From contig OZ242292.1 in the NCBI GenBank assembly GCA_965207705.1, forward strand, positions 744,001-808,000: a DNA stretch of 64,000 nt. The letters run 5' to 3'. Every line of letters starts with the position of its first letter. Position 1 is the stretch's first letter. Under the pieces are notes generated by a model. That model did not search any database, was not told the origin of the DNA, and saw nothing but the letters and a program-made list of their open reading frames with translations. Shown piece by piece: positions 8,451 through 16,651 of the stretch. This DNA comes from JAAOII01 sp965207705. Its GTDB lineage: Bacteria; Pseudomonadota; Gammaproteobacteria; CBDBNL01; JAAOII01. The translations under genes were made by a program, and so were the position numbers.

Positions 8451-9353
8451 ATGGAATGGATTATAATCACCATCTTTGCCACAATCATGCAGATTGCCCG
8501 CACTGCGTTACAAAAAGGACTAAAAGAACAGCTATCCGATATGGCGGTAGTATGGACGCGCTATGGCTTTGCCTTTCCTTTTGTTTTACTATATACACTT
8601 ATATGGATGGCATTTGGCTATAAGCCCACAAATCTAAGTACGGCATTTTTTGTTTATTGCTTTGTTGGCGGCATGGCGCAGATAGCTGCAACCGCTATGT
8701 TAATTCGTCTTTTCTCACATCGCAATTTTGTGGTGAGCACCATGCTCTCTAAACTTGACGCCTTAATAATTTTTATATTAGGAGTGACCCTACTTGGTGA
8801 CCGCTTATCGCCATTGGGGTTTCTTGCAGTAGCTGGTGGCAGCTGTGGGATGCTCATAACTCTGGCGGGACGCAAGCATGCCGAAGCAGGAGATTTCATA
8901 TCCGCTTTCAAACGCAATGATGCCTGGCTGGGGTTAGGAGCATCAGCTCTATTTGCAATATGCGCCATCTGTATTCTGCTAGCAATAAGAGGGCAACCAC
9001 AACAACATCAAATATTTGCCGCTGCTTTGGTGTTAACCGTAATGATATTTATGCAGGCAGTTATATTAGGAATATATCTTTTTATATTTGATAAGGGCTC
9101 GTTCAAAGATATGTTAGTAGTGCGCAACAGAGTTGTAGCCGTAAGCATTACATCAGTGCTGGGTTCAATTGGCTGGTTCTCCGCCTTCGCCTTAGCTCAT
9201 CCTGCTTATGTAAAAACTCTGGCACAAATTGAATTGCCGCTGGCAATTATAGCTGGAGCCATGTTCTTCAAAGAAAAAGTAAATAGCAAAGAAATATACG
9301 GCATGGCGCTAATCTCCCTCGCTGCTTGCGTAGTCGCCTTTGTAAGGAATTAG
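8451..9353 (+). CDS. EamA/DMT-family transporter
   Basis: 300 residues with about ten hydrophobic helices in two halves, the usual size of drug/metabolite transporters. The first half carries RYGFAFPFVLLYTLIW and ALIIFILGVTLLGDRLSPLG; the second ends with QIELPLAIIAGAMFFKEKVN, the repeated EamA signature in which a helix is followed by an acidic residue. It probably exports a small metabolite across the inner membrane; the substrate is not readable. It lies 31 nt after the SDR gene and may share its transcript. The 118 nt that follow carry the promoter of the first Panacea gene. Confidence 0.8.
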   Translation: MEWIIITIFATIMQIARTALQKGLKEQLSDMAVVWTRYGFAFPFVLLYTLIWMAFGYKPTNLSTAFFVYCFVGGMAQIAATAMLIRLFSHRNFVVSTMLSKLDALIIFILGVTLLGDRLSPLGFLAVAGGSCGMLITLAGRKHAEAGDFISAFKRNDAWLGLGASALFAICAICILLAIRGQPQQHQIFAAALVLTVMIFMQAVILGIYLFIFDKGSFKDMLVVRNRVVAVSITSVLGSIGWFSAFALAHPAYVKTLAQIELPLAIIAGAMFFKEKVNSKEIYGMALISLAACVVAFVRN

Positions 9354-9435
9354 CGGGTATATAGCCAACCTTATGAAAGGTTATGAAATACAGGAATGAT
9401 GATATACGCTAAAGCAAATTAATTCTTGCGTACTA

Positions 9436-9463
9436 TTGAAATTTTCATTTTAACCTATATAAT
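9436..9463 (+). promoter_or_regulatory. Promoter of Panacea gene 1 (TTGAAA-16-TATAAT)
   Basis: TTGAAA at 9436-9441, a 16-nt spacer, TATAAT at 9458-9463, then 8 nt to the ATG at 9472. The block attttaacctatataat is repeated before Panacea gene 2. The position predicts a leaderless transcript. Confidence 0.55.
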
Positions 9464-9471
9464 ATAATATT

Positions 9472-9960
9472 ATGAGAAGCACAACTTTTGCTAATACCTT
9501 AATTTATCGAGGAATTCAAGAGAATAATCCCATTACCCAGCTTCATGTTCATAAACTTATGTACATAGTTCAGGGTTATTATTTATACCGTAATCCAGGA
9601 AAAACCTTGAGAAATGAAATGTTCCAACCCTGGAACCTGGGACCTGTAATGCCAGAAGTTTACCATCGTTTAAAAGATTTTGGACCCCAACCAATAACAA
9701 ATTATTGCTATGAATTTGACCCTGTTACTTTCCAGGATACAGCTAATGTAGTTGGTTTGGAAGATAAGGTTTTCCACGGAATATTAGACGACGTATGGTT
9801 AAAATATCGCTTTTCAAATGTTAACTATTTAATTGATTTAACTCATAAAAAAGGGGGTGGCTGGTATAAAGCACGGCAAAGGCACAGTATGTATATTAAA
9901 GATGAAGATATTAAAGAGGAATTTACTGCTATTATTAATCAAGAAGAATCTAATAGCTAA
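9472..9960 (+). CDS. Panacea/SocA-like (DUF4065) antitoxin-domain protein, copy 1
   Basis: 162 residues. ANTLIYRGIQENNPITQLHV, then HKLMYIVQGYYLYR, PWNLGPVMPEVYHRLKDFG and a C-terminal LTHKKGGGWYKAR match the Panacea (DUF4065, SocA-like) domain. Panacea proteins are antitoxins that neutralise many unrelated toxins, usually encoded next door. The neighbour 52 nt downstream is a small two-TM protein (10013-10438), and a second Panacea copy follows at 10577. The gene has its own promoter placed for a leaderless mRNA. Toxin neutralisation here is inferred from family and layout. Confidence 0.75.
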   Translation: MRSTTFANTLIYRGIQENNPITQLHVHKLMYIVQGYYLYRNPGKTLRNEMFQPWNLGPVMPEVYHRLKDFGPQPITNYCYEFDPVTFQDTANVVGLEDKVFHGILDDVWLKYRFSNVNYLIDLTHKKGGGWYKARQRHSMYIKDEDIKEEFTAIINQEESNS

Positions 9961-10012
9961 ATACTCATTGTAAGAACATAAACCTTAAATTATAAAAATT
10001 AATAAACGTTAT

Positions 10013-10438
10013 ATGGGAAAGAATCCACTACTCACAGAATATAAATCTCAAACTACGCCTTCAGTTAAATCCATAATAGCACTAAAATCATACGACGAAA
10101 TAAAATTTAAAGAGGCGTCTATAAAGTTAGAAGATGCAGATAGGGAAAATAAATTTCAAAAGCGTAGCCGTTTTACTAGAGTTGCAGTAGCTTTAGCACT
10201 TCATACATTCATTATTATTTATTTAGTTGCTTTTGGATATCTTTTATTAGAGCCAATATTAGAACTAATATTCAAATGGAATATTTCAGGATACAACGAA
10301 ATAGAAGGTATTTATAATTTCTTCTCAATTACCCTAATACCTGTTCTAATAACATCTCTTGCTATCATATCCCGCTTTAGCAATACAATTAATAAAATCA
10401 CAGAGTCCTTCGCAAAATCATCAGGTAGCAGTTCATAA
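10013..10438 (+). CDS. Small two-TM protein, candidate toxin partner of the Panacea proteins
   Basis: 141 residues; I do not recognise the family. A soluble N-terminal part with a charged helix (KFKEASIKLEDADRENKFQK, about residues 31-50) is followed by two hydrophobic segments: ALALHTFIIIYLVAFGYLLL (about 59-78) and FFSITLIPVLITSLAIISRF (about 103-122), then a short polar tail. It lies between two Panacea genes, 52 nt after the first and 138 nt before the second. Panacea-linked toxins include membrane-acting ones, so a membrane-targeting toxin is plausible, but this is inferred from position and topology only. Confidence 0.55.
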   Translation: MGKNPLLTEYKSQTTPSVKSIIALKSYDEIKFKEASIKLEDADRENKFQKRSRFTRVAVALALHTFIIIYLVAFGYLLLEPILELIFKWNISGYNEIEGIYNFFSITLIPVLITSLAIISRFSNTINKITESFAKSSGSSS

Positions 10439-10540
10439 AGATACACAGCTAGTATAATGCCATTTATATTTAACAAGGACTTATTCTCCCCCTTTGTCCA
10501 TAACGCTTATGCGAAAGTAAATTAGTTTGAGGCGCAGCCA

Positions 10541-10568
10541 TGGAAATTTTTATTTTAACCTATATAAT
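10541..10568 (+). promoter_or_regulatory. Promoter of Panacea gene 2 (TGGAAA-16-TATAAT)
   Basis: TGGAAA at 10541-10546, a 16-nt spacer, TATAAT at 10563-10568, then 8 nt to the ATG at 10577. Spacing and sequence copy the promoter of Panacea gene 1. Confidence 0.5.
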
Positions 10569-10576
10569 GTATAAGT

Positions 10577-11047
10577 ATGGAGAAGATAATTTATGCGAAC
10601 ACCTTGATTTACAAAGGAATCCAAGAGAAGGCTCCCATTACCCAACTCCATCTTCATAAACTTATGTATATGGTTCAGGGTTATTATTTATGCCGTAATC
10701 CAGGGAAAAGCTTGGGGGATGAAATGTTTCAACCGTGGGATATGGGACCTGTAATACCAGAGGTTTATCATTATTTAAAACACTTTGGTCCCAGACCAAT
10801 AACAGGTTATTGCCTTGAGTTTGATCCTAAAACTTTTCATAATGTAGCTAATATAGTGGGATGGGAAAATGATTTTTTCCACGGAATATTAAATGAAGTA
10901 TGGAAAAAATATCGCTATTTAAGTGTTAACGATTTAATTAAATTGACCCATAAAAAAGACAGTGGCTGGGATAAAGCGCGTAAAGCACACAGTATGTATA
11001 TTAAAGACGAGGATATTAAAAAAGAGTTTACTGCTATCGTTAATTAA
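10577..11047 (+). CDS. Panacea/SocA-like (DUF4065) antitoxin-domain protein, copy 2
   Basis: 156 residues, a close paralogue of the protein at 9472-9960. It keeps ANTLIYKGIQEKAPITQLHL, HKLMYMVQGYYLCR, PWDMGPVIPEVYHYLKHFG and SMYIKDEDIKKEFTAIV. Substitutions are spread along the chain without frameshift or internal stop, so both copies look maintained. It is six residues shorter than copy 1 at the C-terminus. It ends 59 nt before holA and its 3' flank carries the holA -10 box. Two antitoxin-type proteins around one membrane protein could mean one neutraliser and one regulator, or recent duplication with divergence in partner choice. Confidence 0.75.
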   Translation: MEKIIYANTLIYKGIQEKAPITQLHLHKLMYMVQGYYLCRNPGKSLGDEMFQPWDMGPVIPEVYHYLKHFGPRPITGYCLEFDPKTFHNVANIVGWENDFFHGILNEVWKKYRYLSVNDLIKLTHKKDSGWDKARKAHSMYIKDEDIKKEFTAIVN

Positions 11048-11092
11048 AAAGAATCCAACGACTAAATACTCTTTATAAAGATACATAGCGAG

Positions 11093-11098
11093 TATAAT
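11093..11098 (+). promoter_or_regulatory. Candidate -10 box of holA
   Basis: TATAAT at 11093-11098 ends 8 nt before the holA ATG at 11107. No good -35 is visible. The same gagtataat context occurs about 650 bp upstream after the small membrane gene. Confidence 0.4.
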
Positions 11099-11106
11099 AC
11101 TATTAG

Positions 11107-12108
11107 ATGAAAAAGGTATATATTGTCGCTTCGGATGAGATCTTACTGCGTGCAGAAAAAATAGCTGAGTTGCGTAAAGAGGCGCAGAAATTAAACTATC
11201 CCCAACCCAGTAGATTTGTGCTGGGTGAAGAAGCGGAACATCGCAATATTCTATCTGAGATTAATAATCCATCATTATTCAGTCCGCTAACAATGTTATT
11301 GGTTACTTGCCATCAGCTGCCGTTGAACAAAGAAGCAGAGAAATTATTAGAACAAGCAGCGGCAAGTATTAATGAAGATATCTTACTAATTATTAGCATG
11401 CCGCGTCTTTCTCCGGCACTGCGGAAGAAAAAATGGTTCAAAGAACTTGAAAAACAAGGCGAGTATATAGCCCTATATCCTCCTGAAGGCGCCAAGCTTA
11501 GGTCCTGGATAACTCAAAGGGCTAAACATAAGAAATTAAATTTAAGTGCCGAGTGTGTGGAATTCTTAGCGCAGAATAGTGAGGGCAATCTTAATGGCGC
11601 AGTTCAAGAGTTAGAAAAATTATCTTTAAGCTATGGCGAGCAGCAAATTGGCTATGATGAAGTTCGGCAGGCGGTGGGGGATAGTTCTTATTATGAAATA
11701 TTTGCTCTAAGTGATAGTATGCTGGCAGGAGATGTTGGACGCTGTCGCCGTGTTCTGCAACGATTAAAATATCTAAAAGAAGCGCCTTCAACAATTAACT
11801 GGATACTCGTTAAAGATATTCACATGCTCATTGAAATATCAGGACGCCCTTCCATCAGCGACCAGGAATTATATAAGTTTGGTTGTTTTGGCGCGCGGCG
11901 CTTGTTAGCGCGCAATGCCGCCAATCGTTTTGCTGGCAAACAAACAGGCAAATTATTTTCACTGCTACGTTTGGCGGCTATGGTAGATAGAGCGGCAAAA
12001 GGAGGTTCAGCTGATGACTGCTGGCAATTAATGGAAGGGTTATCTCTCAGGTTGGCAGGTCTAATCACCCCAGCTGCTATTTCTTATTTAAGAGTGCCTG
12101 CGTCTTAA
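11107..12108 (+). CDS. holA: DNA polymerase III subunit delta
   Basis: 333 residues, family length. It starts directly with a VYIVASDEILLRAEKIAELR strand-helix pair, as HolA does after its first strand, followed by SLFSPLTMLLVTCHQLPLNK and ILLIISMPRLSPALRKKKWF, then GEYIALYPPEGAKLRSWITQ and the helical SEGNLNGAVQELEKLSLSYG. Delta is the clamp-loader subunit that opens the beta sliding clamp. In many gammaproteobacteria holA follows leuS and lptE in the same direction; here it faces them convergently, so the block has been broken and inverted. The start is set by the ATG 8 nt after a TATAAT box. Confidence 0.88.
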   Translation: MKKVYIVASDEILLRAEKIAELRKEAQKLNYPQPSRFVLGEEAEHRNILSEINNPSLFSPLTMLLVTCHQLPLNKEAEKLLEQAAASINEDILLIISMPRLSPALRKKKWFKELEKQGEYIALYPPEGAKLRSWITQRAKHKKLNLSAECVEFLAQNSEGNLNGAVQELEKLSLSYGEQQIGYDEVRQAVGDSSYYEIFALSDSMLAGDVGRCRRVLQRLKYLKEAPSTINWILVKDIHMLIEISGRPSISDQELYKFGCFGARRLLARNAANRFAGKQTGKLFSLLRLAAMVDRAAKGGSADDCWQLMEGLSLRLAGLITPAAISYLRVPAS

Positions 12109-12166
12109 AGTGTTATCCGCCAACTTTAGATAAGCTATAAAAAACTCTAAAGCGATTCCAAAAAAA

Positions 12167-12793
12167 TTAAAGATCGGAGGTTGCCAAGGCAGCAACTAAC
12201 TGACGGGCTAATTTTTCATTAATCGTTTTATATGCCTCTTCTTCTATCCTAAAATAAGCATTTATATTTGAGGTGCGGGATAATAAAGCGAATGCTCTTA
12301 TGTAATCCCTTACATAATTATTGGCTTCCACAGACGGCGCTTCTGCATTAGCGCTATACTCCTCATTCCCCTCGCTCCCGCCCTCTTCCTCTGCCTCTTC
12401 TTCTGCCTCTCCCTGCTGATTTCGTTTAATGGTGTAATTAATTATGCAGTCCAATCTGTAATCAGTGCGCTGACCGGAAGTATCGGTGAACAACACATAA
12501 CTTTTGCACTCAGGTCCGCGGATATTTATTACAATGGCTGATTGTGTCGCATCTTTGACAACTCTAACTCCGCTATGCTCAAGCATTCTTGCCACAGTCA
12601 GAGAAAAGTAATATTCATCCCTGCTGTTAATGCTTAAATAAACTGGGCTTTTATTCTTTAAGGTATAGGATTTATTGAAGGTACTAGCGCAGGCGCTCAA
12701 CATAAGCAGAAGCGCCGGTATAAATAAGAATCTTGCTACTATAGAATATGCCACAGAACACACTACAGAAGATGGTGAATAGACATTCTTCAT
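12167..12793 (-). CDS. lptE: LPS-assembly lipoprotein LptE-like
   Basis: About 208 residues from the ATG at 12791-12793. A signal peptide ends in MLSACAS, a lipobox with the lipidated cysteine. The mature part, with SPVYLSINSRDEYYFSLTVA, a GVRVV strand and TDYRLDCIINYTI, resembles the small LptE fold, though similarity is loose and the call leans on position right after leuS. LptE plugs the LptD barrel at the outer membrane. A long acidic insert (EAEEEAEEEGGSEGNEE, about residue 146 onward) looks slippage-derived. A TTG at 12829 would add 12 residues; I prefer the ATG. The gene is convergent with holA. Confidence 0.7.
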   Translation of the reverse strand: MKNVYSPSSVVCSVAYSIVARFLFIPALLLMLSACASTFNKSYTLKNKSPVYLSINSRDEYYFSLTVARMLEHSGVRVVKDATQSAIVINIRGPECKSYVLFTDTSGQRTDYRLDCIINYTIKRNQQGEAEEEAEEEGGSEGNEEYSANAEAPSVEANNYVRDYIRAFALLSRTSNINAYFRIEEEAYKTINEKLARQLVAALATSDL

Positions 12794-12850
12794 TAGGATA
12801 GTTAATAGATTAAGTAACAGCAACGACAACAGACGTCATGCAGTTATTCA

Positions 12851-15433
12851 TTAGCCCGCCACGACAAAGTTCACTAATTTATCCTTCACATATATGGTCT
12901 TGATTATTTTTTTATCTTCAAGGAATTTTGTCACTTCTTGCGCAGCTGCTTTCTCAACTTCATCCTGCTCCCTTCCAATATCCATCTCTAAATCAGCGCG
13001 TCTCTTGCCATTAACCTGTATCACTAAAATAAACTTGTCGCTTATCAAGGCGTTCTCGTCCGCAACAGGCAAAGCGTTATCCATCAAGGGAGTACCGTCC
13101 CCATACTTCTGCCATAAATGATGACAGATATGCGGAGTAATCGGCGCCAATAGCAAAATAAGACAATGGATTGCATAGTGACACAATTGACGGCTAACGT
13201 TATTGCTACTGCTAACATCCCCCTGAGTATCTGCTAGCTGCATAAAGCTGCGGATAGCATTCACCAATTCCATCATAGCGGCAATCGCTGTATTAAAGCT
13301 CTGGCGACGCAGCACATCATCACGCACCTTAATTATGGTGGCGTTCAACTTACTATACAATGCTTGTTGTTCAGAACTCAGATTCATTAAGTCCGTTGCA
13401 GAAAAAGTGGATTTATCATCCTGCAACTCATAAGCCAAGCGCCAAAATCTTTTCAAAAATCTAAAAGAACCCTCTGCCGCAGTATCCGACCAATCCAAAG
13501 CTGCTTCAGGCGGGGCGGCAAATAAAATATATAACCTCAAAGTGTCAGCTCCGTACATATCCACTAGACCTTGTGGCTCAACTACATTGCCTAACGACTT
13601 GGACATCGCCTTGCCATCTTTCAGTACCATACCCTGAGCTAACAGTCGTAAAAATGGTTCTCTTCCTTTAGTAACTTTTTTCTCCTTAGTATTGAGGATG
13701 TCATCCATACACTTATAAAAAAAGCGCGAATACAACAGATGCAAAATAGCATGTTCCACCCCTCCTATATACTGGTCTACTGGCAGCCAGTAAGCCCCTC
13801 TTTCATCCAACATTGCGCTATCACAGTCGGCACAGGTGTATCTGGCATAATACCAAGAAGAATCTACAAAAGTATCAAAGGTATCGGTATCTCGTTGCGC
13901 CTTACCGCCACACTTGGGACACTCGCAGTTAAAGAATTCTTCAACATTACGCAGCGGAGAACTACCGCCACTTAATGTAACATCAGTCGGCAATTCAACT
14001 GGTAGATCTTTATCTGGCACAACAACCTCACCGCATTTCTCGCAATGAATAATCGGCACTGGACAGCCCCAAAACCTCTGGCGCGATACTCCCCAATCGC
14101 GCAATCTGTAGTTTATTTCTTCTTCACCTTTGCCGAGTTCTGCTAGTTTGCGCTTAACCGCAGCATAAGATTGAGCAAAATCTAAGCCGTCAAGTTCTGC
14201 AGAGTTAACATTTACTCCTTTGGTTTCATACGCCTCCTTATCTAAATTGCACTGCGTAGTAGAATCCACCGCCGCAATAACCTGCTTTATCGGCAAACCA
14301 TGTAGCTTAGAAAACTCCCAATCCCTTTGGTCATGCGCTGGCACTCCCATAACTATACCGCTGCCATAACTCATTAACACATAGTCGCCAATCCATATAT
14401 CTATGTACTCCCCGCTAAGAGGGTGGCGCGCCTTATAGGGTGTCTTAATTCCATTCTTGCTGCGGCTACGTTCTTCGGCACTCATCACCGAATTACGATA
14501 ATTATTTACAAACTCAGCAATATCCTTATGCCGTTTCGCCCACTCAGAAACCAAAGGATGTTCGGGTGCTATGCTAAGAAAAGTTACCCCCAACAGGGTA
14601 TCAGGACGAGTGGTGAAAACTGCTATCTCTGTATCCTTGCCTCTAGCTGATGTAGCTGACGTCCCCTGCGCCTCAGTATCAGATTCCAAACTAGAATCAA
14701 CTGCTAATGCCGCCTCTTCCAAAGTAAAGTTAATCCGCAAGCCGCGCGATTTACCTATCCAGTGCTCCTGCATCAACTTAACCTGAGATGGCCAATCATC
14801 CAGTTGCTTAATATCTTCTAGTAACTCATCAGCATAAGCAGTTATCTTCATAAACCAATGAGGAATTTCCTTTTGTTGCACTTCGGCGCCTGAACGCCAT
14901 CCTTTGCCATCAATAACCTGTTCGTTGGCGAGCACGGTTTGGTCAACTGGGTCCCAGTTTACCACCGCATTCTTACGATAGACCAAACCCTTTTCATACA
15001 TACGTAGAAAGAACCACTGCTCCCATTTATAGTAAGACGGATCACAAGTAGCAAATTCGCGCTGCCAATCATAGCAATAGCCCAAACGCTTAAGCTGTGC
15101 CTTCATATAGCTTATGTTGGAATAAGTCCAGTCACGTGGTGATTTTTTATGCTTAATTGCCGCATTTTCTGCAGGCAAGCCAAAGGCATCCCAGCCCATG
15201 GGATGCAAGACACACTTGCCTTCCATGCGATGAAATCTTGCCAGAATATCACCAATGGTATAAACCCGCAGATGACCTATGTGTAAACGACCACTTGGAT
15301 AAGGCAGCATGGTCAAGCAATAGAATTTTTCTTTGTTAGGGTCTTCGGTAACCCGAAAAGAATCTGATTTATCCCAATACTCTTGAACTTCCTCTTCTAT
15401 TGGATGAGGATTATACTCACTTGCTATTTTCAT
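12851..15433 (-). CDS. leuS: Leucyl-tRNA synthetase
   Basis: 860 residues from MKIASEYNPHP. The class I motif is PYPSGRLHIGHLRVYTIGD (HxGH) and the KMSKS loop is KAMSKSLGN. The CP1 editing domain is intact (TTRPDTLLGVTFL and VPAHDQRDWEF). A zinc ribbon is present (CEKCGEV and CPKCGG). The leucine-specific insertion found before KMSKS in E. coli is lacking. An insert rich in S, T and E (DSSLESDTEAQGTSATSARG) sits just before the editing domain. The enzyme charges tRNA-Leu. A GTG at 15445 in frame lies 7 nt after a TATTAT box and could be a leaderless start; family alignment favours the ATG at 15433. Confidence 0.95.
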   Translation of the reverse strand: MKIASEYNPHPIEEEVQEYWDKSDSFRVTEDPNKEKFYCLTMLPYPSGRLHIGHLRVYTIGDILARFHRMEGKCVLHPMGWDAFGLPAENAAIKHKKSPRDWTYSNISYMKAQLKRLGYCYDWQREFATCDPSYYKWEQWFFLRMYEKGLVYRKNAVVNWDPVDQTVLANEQVIDGKGWRSGAEVQQKEIPHWFMKITAYADELLEDIKQLDDWPSQVKLMQEHWIGKSRGLRINFTLEEAALAVDSSLESDTEAQGTSATSARGKDTEIAVFTTRPDTLLGVTFLSIAPEHPLVSEWAKRHKDIAEFVNNYRNSVMSAEERSRSKNGIKTPYKARHPLSGEYIDIWIGDYVLMSYGSGIVMGVPAHDQRDWEFSKLHGLPIKQVIAAVDSTTQCNLDKEAYETKGVNVNSAELDGLDFAQSYAAVKRKLAELGKGEEEINYRLRDWGVSRQRFWGCPVPIIHCEKCGEVVVPDKDLPVELPTDVTLSGGSSPLRNVEEFFNCECPKCGGKAQRDTDTFDTFVDSSWYYARYTCADCDSAMLDERGAYWLPVDQYIGGVEHAILHLLYSRFFYKCMDDILNTKEKKVTKGREPFLRLLAQGMVLKDGKAMSKSLGNVVEPQGLVDMYGADTLRLYILFAAPPEAALDWSDTAAEGSFRFLKRFWRLAYELQDDKSTFSATDLMNLSSEQQALYSKLNATIIKVRDDVLRRQSFNTAIAAMMELVNAIRSFMQLADTQGDVSSSNNVSRQLCHYAIHCLILLLAPITPHICHHLWQKYGDGTPLMDNALPVADENALISDKFILVIQVNGKRRADLEMDIGREQDEVEKAAAQEVTKFLEDKKIIKTIYVKDKLVNFVVAG

Positions 15434-15458
15434 AGAGCCGAACACTCAGTAGATAATA

Positions 15459-16454
15459 CTATCTACTAGAAGCTGCCTGAACGGCTTTCTTTTTATCTTC
15501 CACCCATTTAAGTAACAAATCCCATTCTACTTTTTCTCTATCAACACTTGGTTCATTAAGTTCAAAAATTCCCACTCCCTTCTCTGCAGCCCATAGGTAC
15601 GCCTTATTATCATTAAAAGTGCTTATAAAGTTAATTCGTAAGCTCAACAAAAATTTTTGCAATTTACGGTAAATAATGGAATCGTTAATGACGCGATTAG
15701 CAACAACCCCAATGGGTTTTCTCGTGCGCCGATATGATTTACTCAAGAATAACTGCGCCACAAAATCGGCTGTAGCACGCATATCAATAGCAGAAGGTAG
15801 GACAGGAATAATTATCATATCGCTACGGTCTATGGCATCGGACAATTCCATTCCTCTTAATCCTGCTTGGGTATCAATAATCACATAACGGGTTTCAGGT
15901 CCTATGCTACTGGTCCACAGTTTGATATTTCTTAATCCGGTTACTTCGCTTGCTGTGAGCCCTTTTATGGGAATAGATGAATGAGGTCTTTCTTTTAGCC
16001 AACGCATACTGGAACACTGCGGGTCATTGTCTATAAGGGTTACGCTGTTAGCATGGGTGGAAAGAACGGTTGCCAAATTAGTGGCTATAGTACTCTTACC
16101 GCTGCCTCCTTTACCATTCATTATGGTAATTTTAATAGGAGCATCGGCTTCATTTATTTTTTTCTTGACTCCTAAAACATCCCCGCCACCAAAATCTTTA
16201 GATGGCGAAGGCGAATATGAGCTACTTGAAGGAGTAATATTAGATAATGGAGATGTATTAGACGGCGGCGGGTTAGTTGACGTGTTAGGCCGCGTTTTAG
16301 ATGGAGGTGTTTTAGGTTCAGGAGTGGGATTATTAAAGTTGGATGGAGATCTATCTCTTAACACAGACGGACGTGCAGAATAAGCAGCGGATGAATTATC
16401 ACGCGGTTTACCCAACGGGTTGGGTTTTTTCTTAAATCTATCCAATATACCCAT
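15459..16454 (-). CDS. Orphan ParA/MinD-type ATPase with proline-rich N-terminal tail
   Basis: 331 residues. The first ~100 are a disordered tail rich in Pro, Ser, Asn and Thr. A ParA ATPase domain follows: deviant Walker A MNGKGGSGKSTIATNLATVL (KGGxGKST), TLIDNDPQCSSMRWL (Walker A' type), VIIDTQAGLRGMELSDAIDR (Walker B) and IIIPVLPSAIDMRATADFV. No ParB or parS site is seen nearby, so a role in chromosome partition is unproven; such orphan ATPases also position other cargo on the nucleoid or membrane. It starts 40 nt after tRNA-Thr and ends 25 nt before leuS, so tRNA-parA-leuS-lptE may be one transcription unit. Confidence 0.75.
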   Translation of the reverse strand: MGILDRFKKKPNPLGKPRDNSSAAYSARPSVLRDRSPSNFNNPTPEPKTPPSKTRPNTSTNPPPSNTSPLSNITPSSSSYSPSPSKDFGGGDVLGVKKKINEADAPIKITIMNGKGGSGKSTIATNLATVLSTHANSVTLIDNDPQCSSMRWLKERPHSSIPIKGLTASEVTGLRNIKLWTSSIGPETRYVIIDTQAGLRGMELSDAIDRSDMIIIPVLPSAIDMRATADFVAQLFLSKSYRRTRKPIGVVANRVINDSIIYRKLQKFLLSLRINFISTFNDNKAYLWAAEKGVGIFELNEPSVDREKVEWDLLLKWVEDKKKAVQAASSR

Positions 16455-16494
16455 AGTAATTTATATGTTGAAGCATTATAACATCATAATAGCA

Positions 16495-16567
16495 TGCCGA
16501 GAAGAGGAATTGAACCTCCGACCTACTGGTTACGAATCAGTTGCTCTACCGACTGAGCTACCTCGGC
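16495..16567 (-). tRNA. tRNA-Thr(CGT)
   Basis: 73 nt on the minus strand fold as a cloverleaf: acceptor GCCGAGG with TCTCGGC, D arm GCTC-AGTCGGTA-GAGC, anticodon loop TTCGTAA (anticodon CGT, reading ACG), T arm GGAGG-TTCAATT-CCTCT and discriminator A. It closely resembles E. coli tRNA-Thr(CGT). Base 31-39 of the anticodon stem is an A-C mismatch. The 3' CCA is not encoded (the next bases are TGCT), so it must be added after transcription. Confidence 0.92.
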
Positions 16568-16639
16568 AATAAAATCCTATCCTAAAATACAATTATAGAC
16601 CAAGAGTGCCTGTTTGTGATTATAGCATAGAAAATACCA

Positions 16640-16645
16640 TATAAT
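16640..16645 (+). promoter_or_regulatory. Candidate -10 box of rdgB
   Basis: TATAAT at 16640-16645 ends 6 nt before the rdgB ATG at 16652, again predicting a leaderless or near-leaderless mRNA. Confidence 0.45.
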
Positions 16646-16651
16646 TTAAAT

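Larger units (their letters stand above)
9420..11090 (+). repeat. Diverged direct duplication of the Panacea unit (about 9430-9990 and 10540-11085)
   Basis: Both copies share the promoter block attttaacctatataat, an 8-nt leader and coding sequence with long identical runs. The 3' flank is also shared (gaatctaatagctaaatactc versus gaatccaacgactaaatactc). The sequence after the small membrane gene (gatacacagctagtataat) resembles that after copy 2 (gatacatagcgagtataat), where it forms the holA -10 box. This suggests that one unit of antitoxin plus promoter was duplicated around the membrane gene. Confidence 0.6.

Noticed and set aside
9358..9390. Terminator after the DMT gene (aacctt/aaggtt stem)
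   Set aside because: Short weak stem with no T-run after it.
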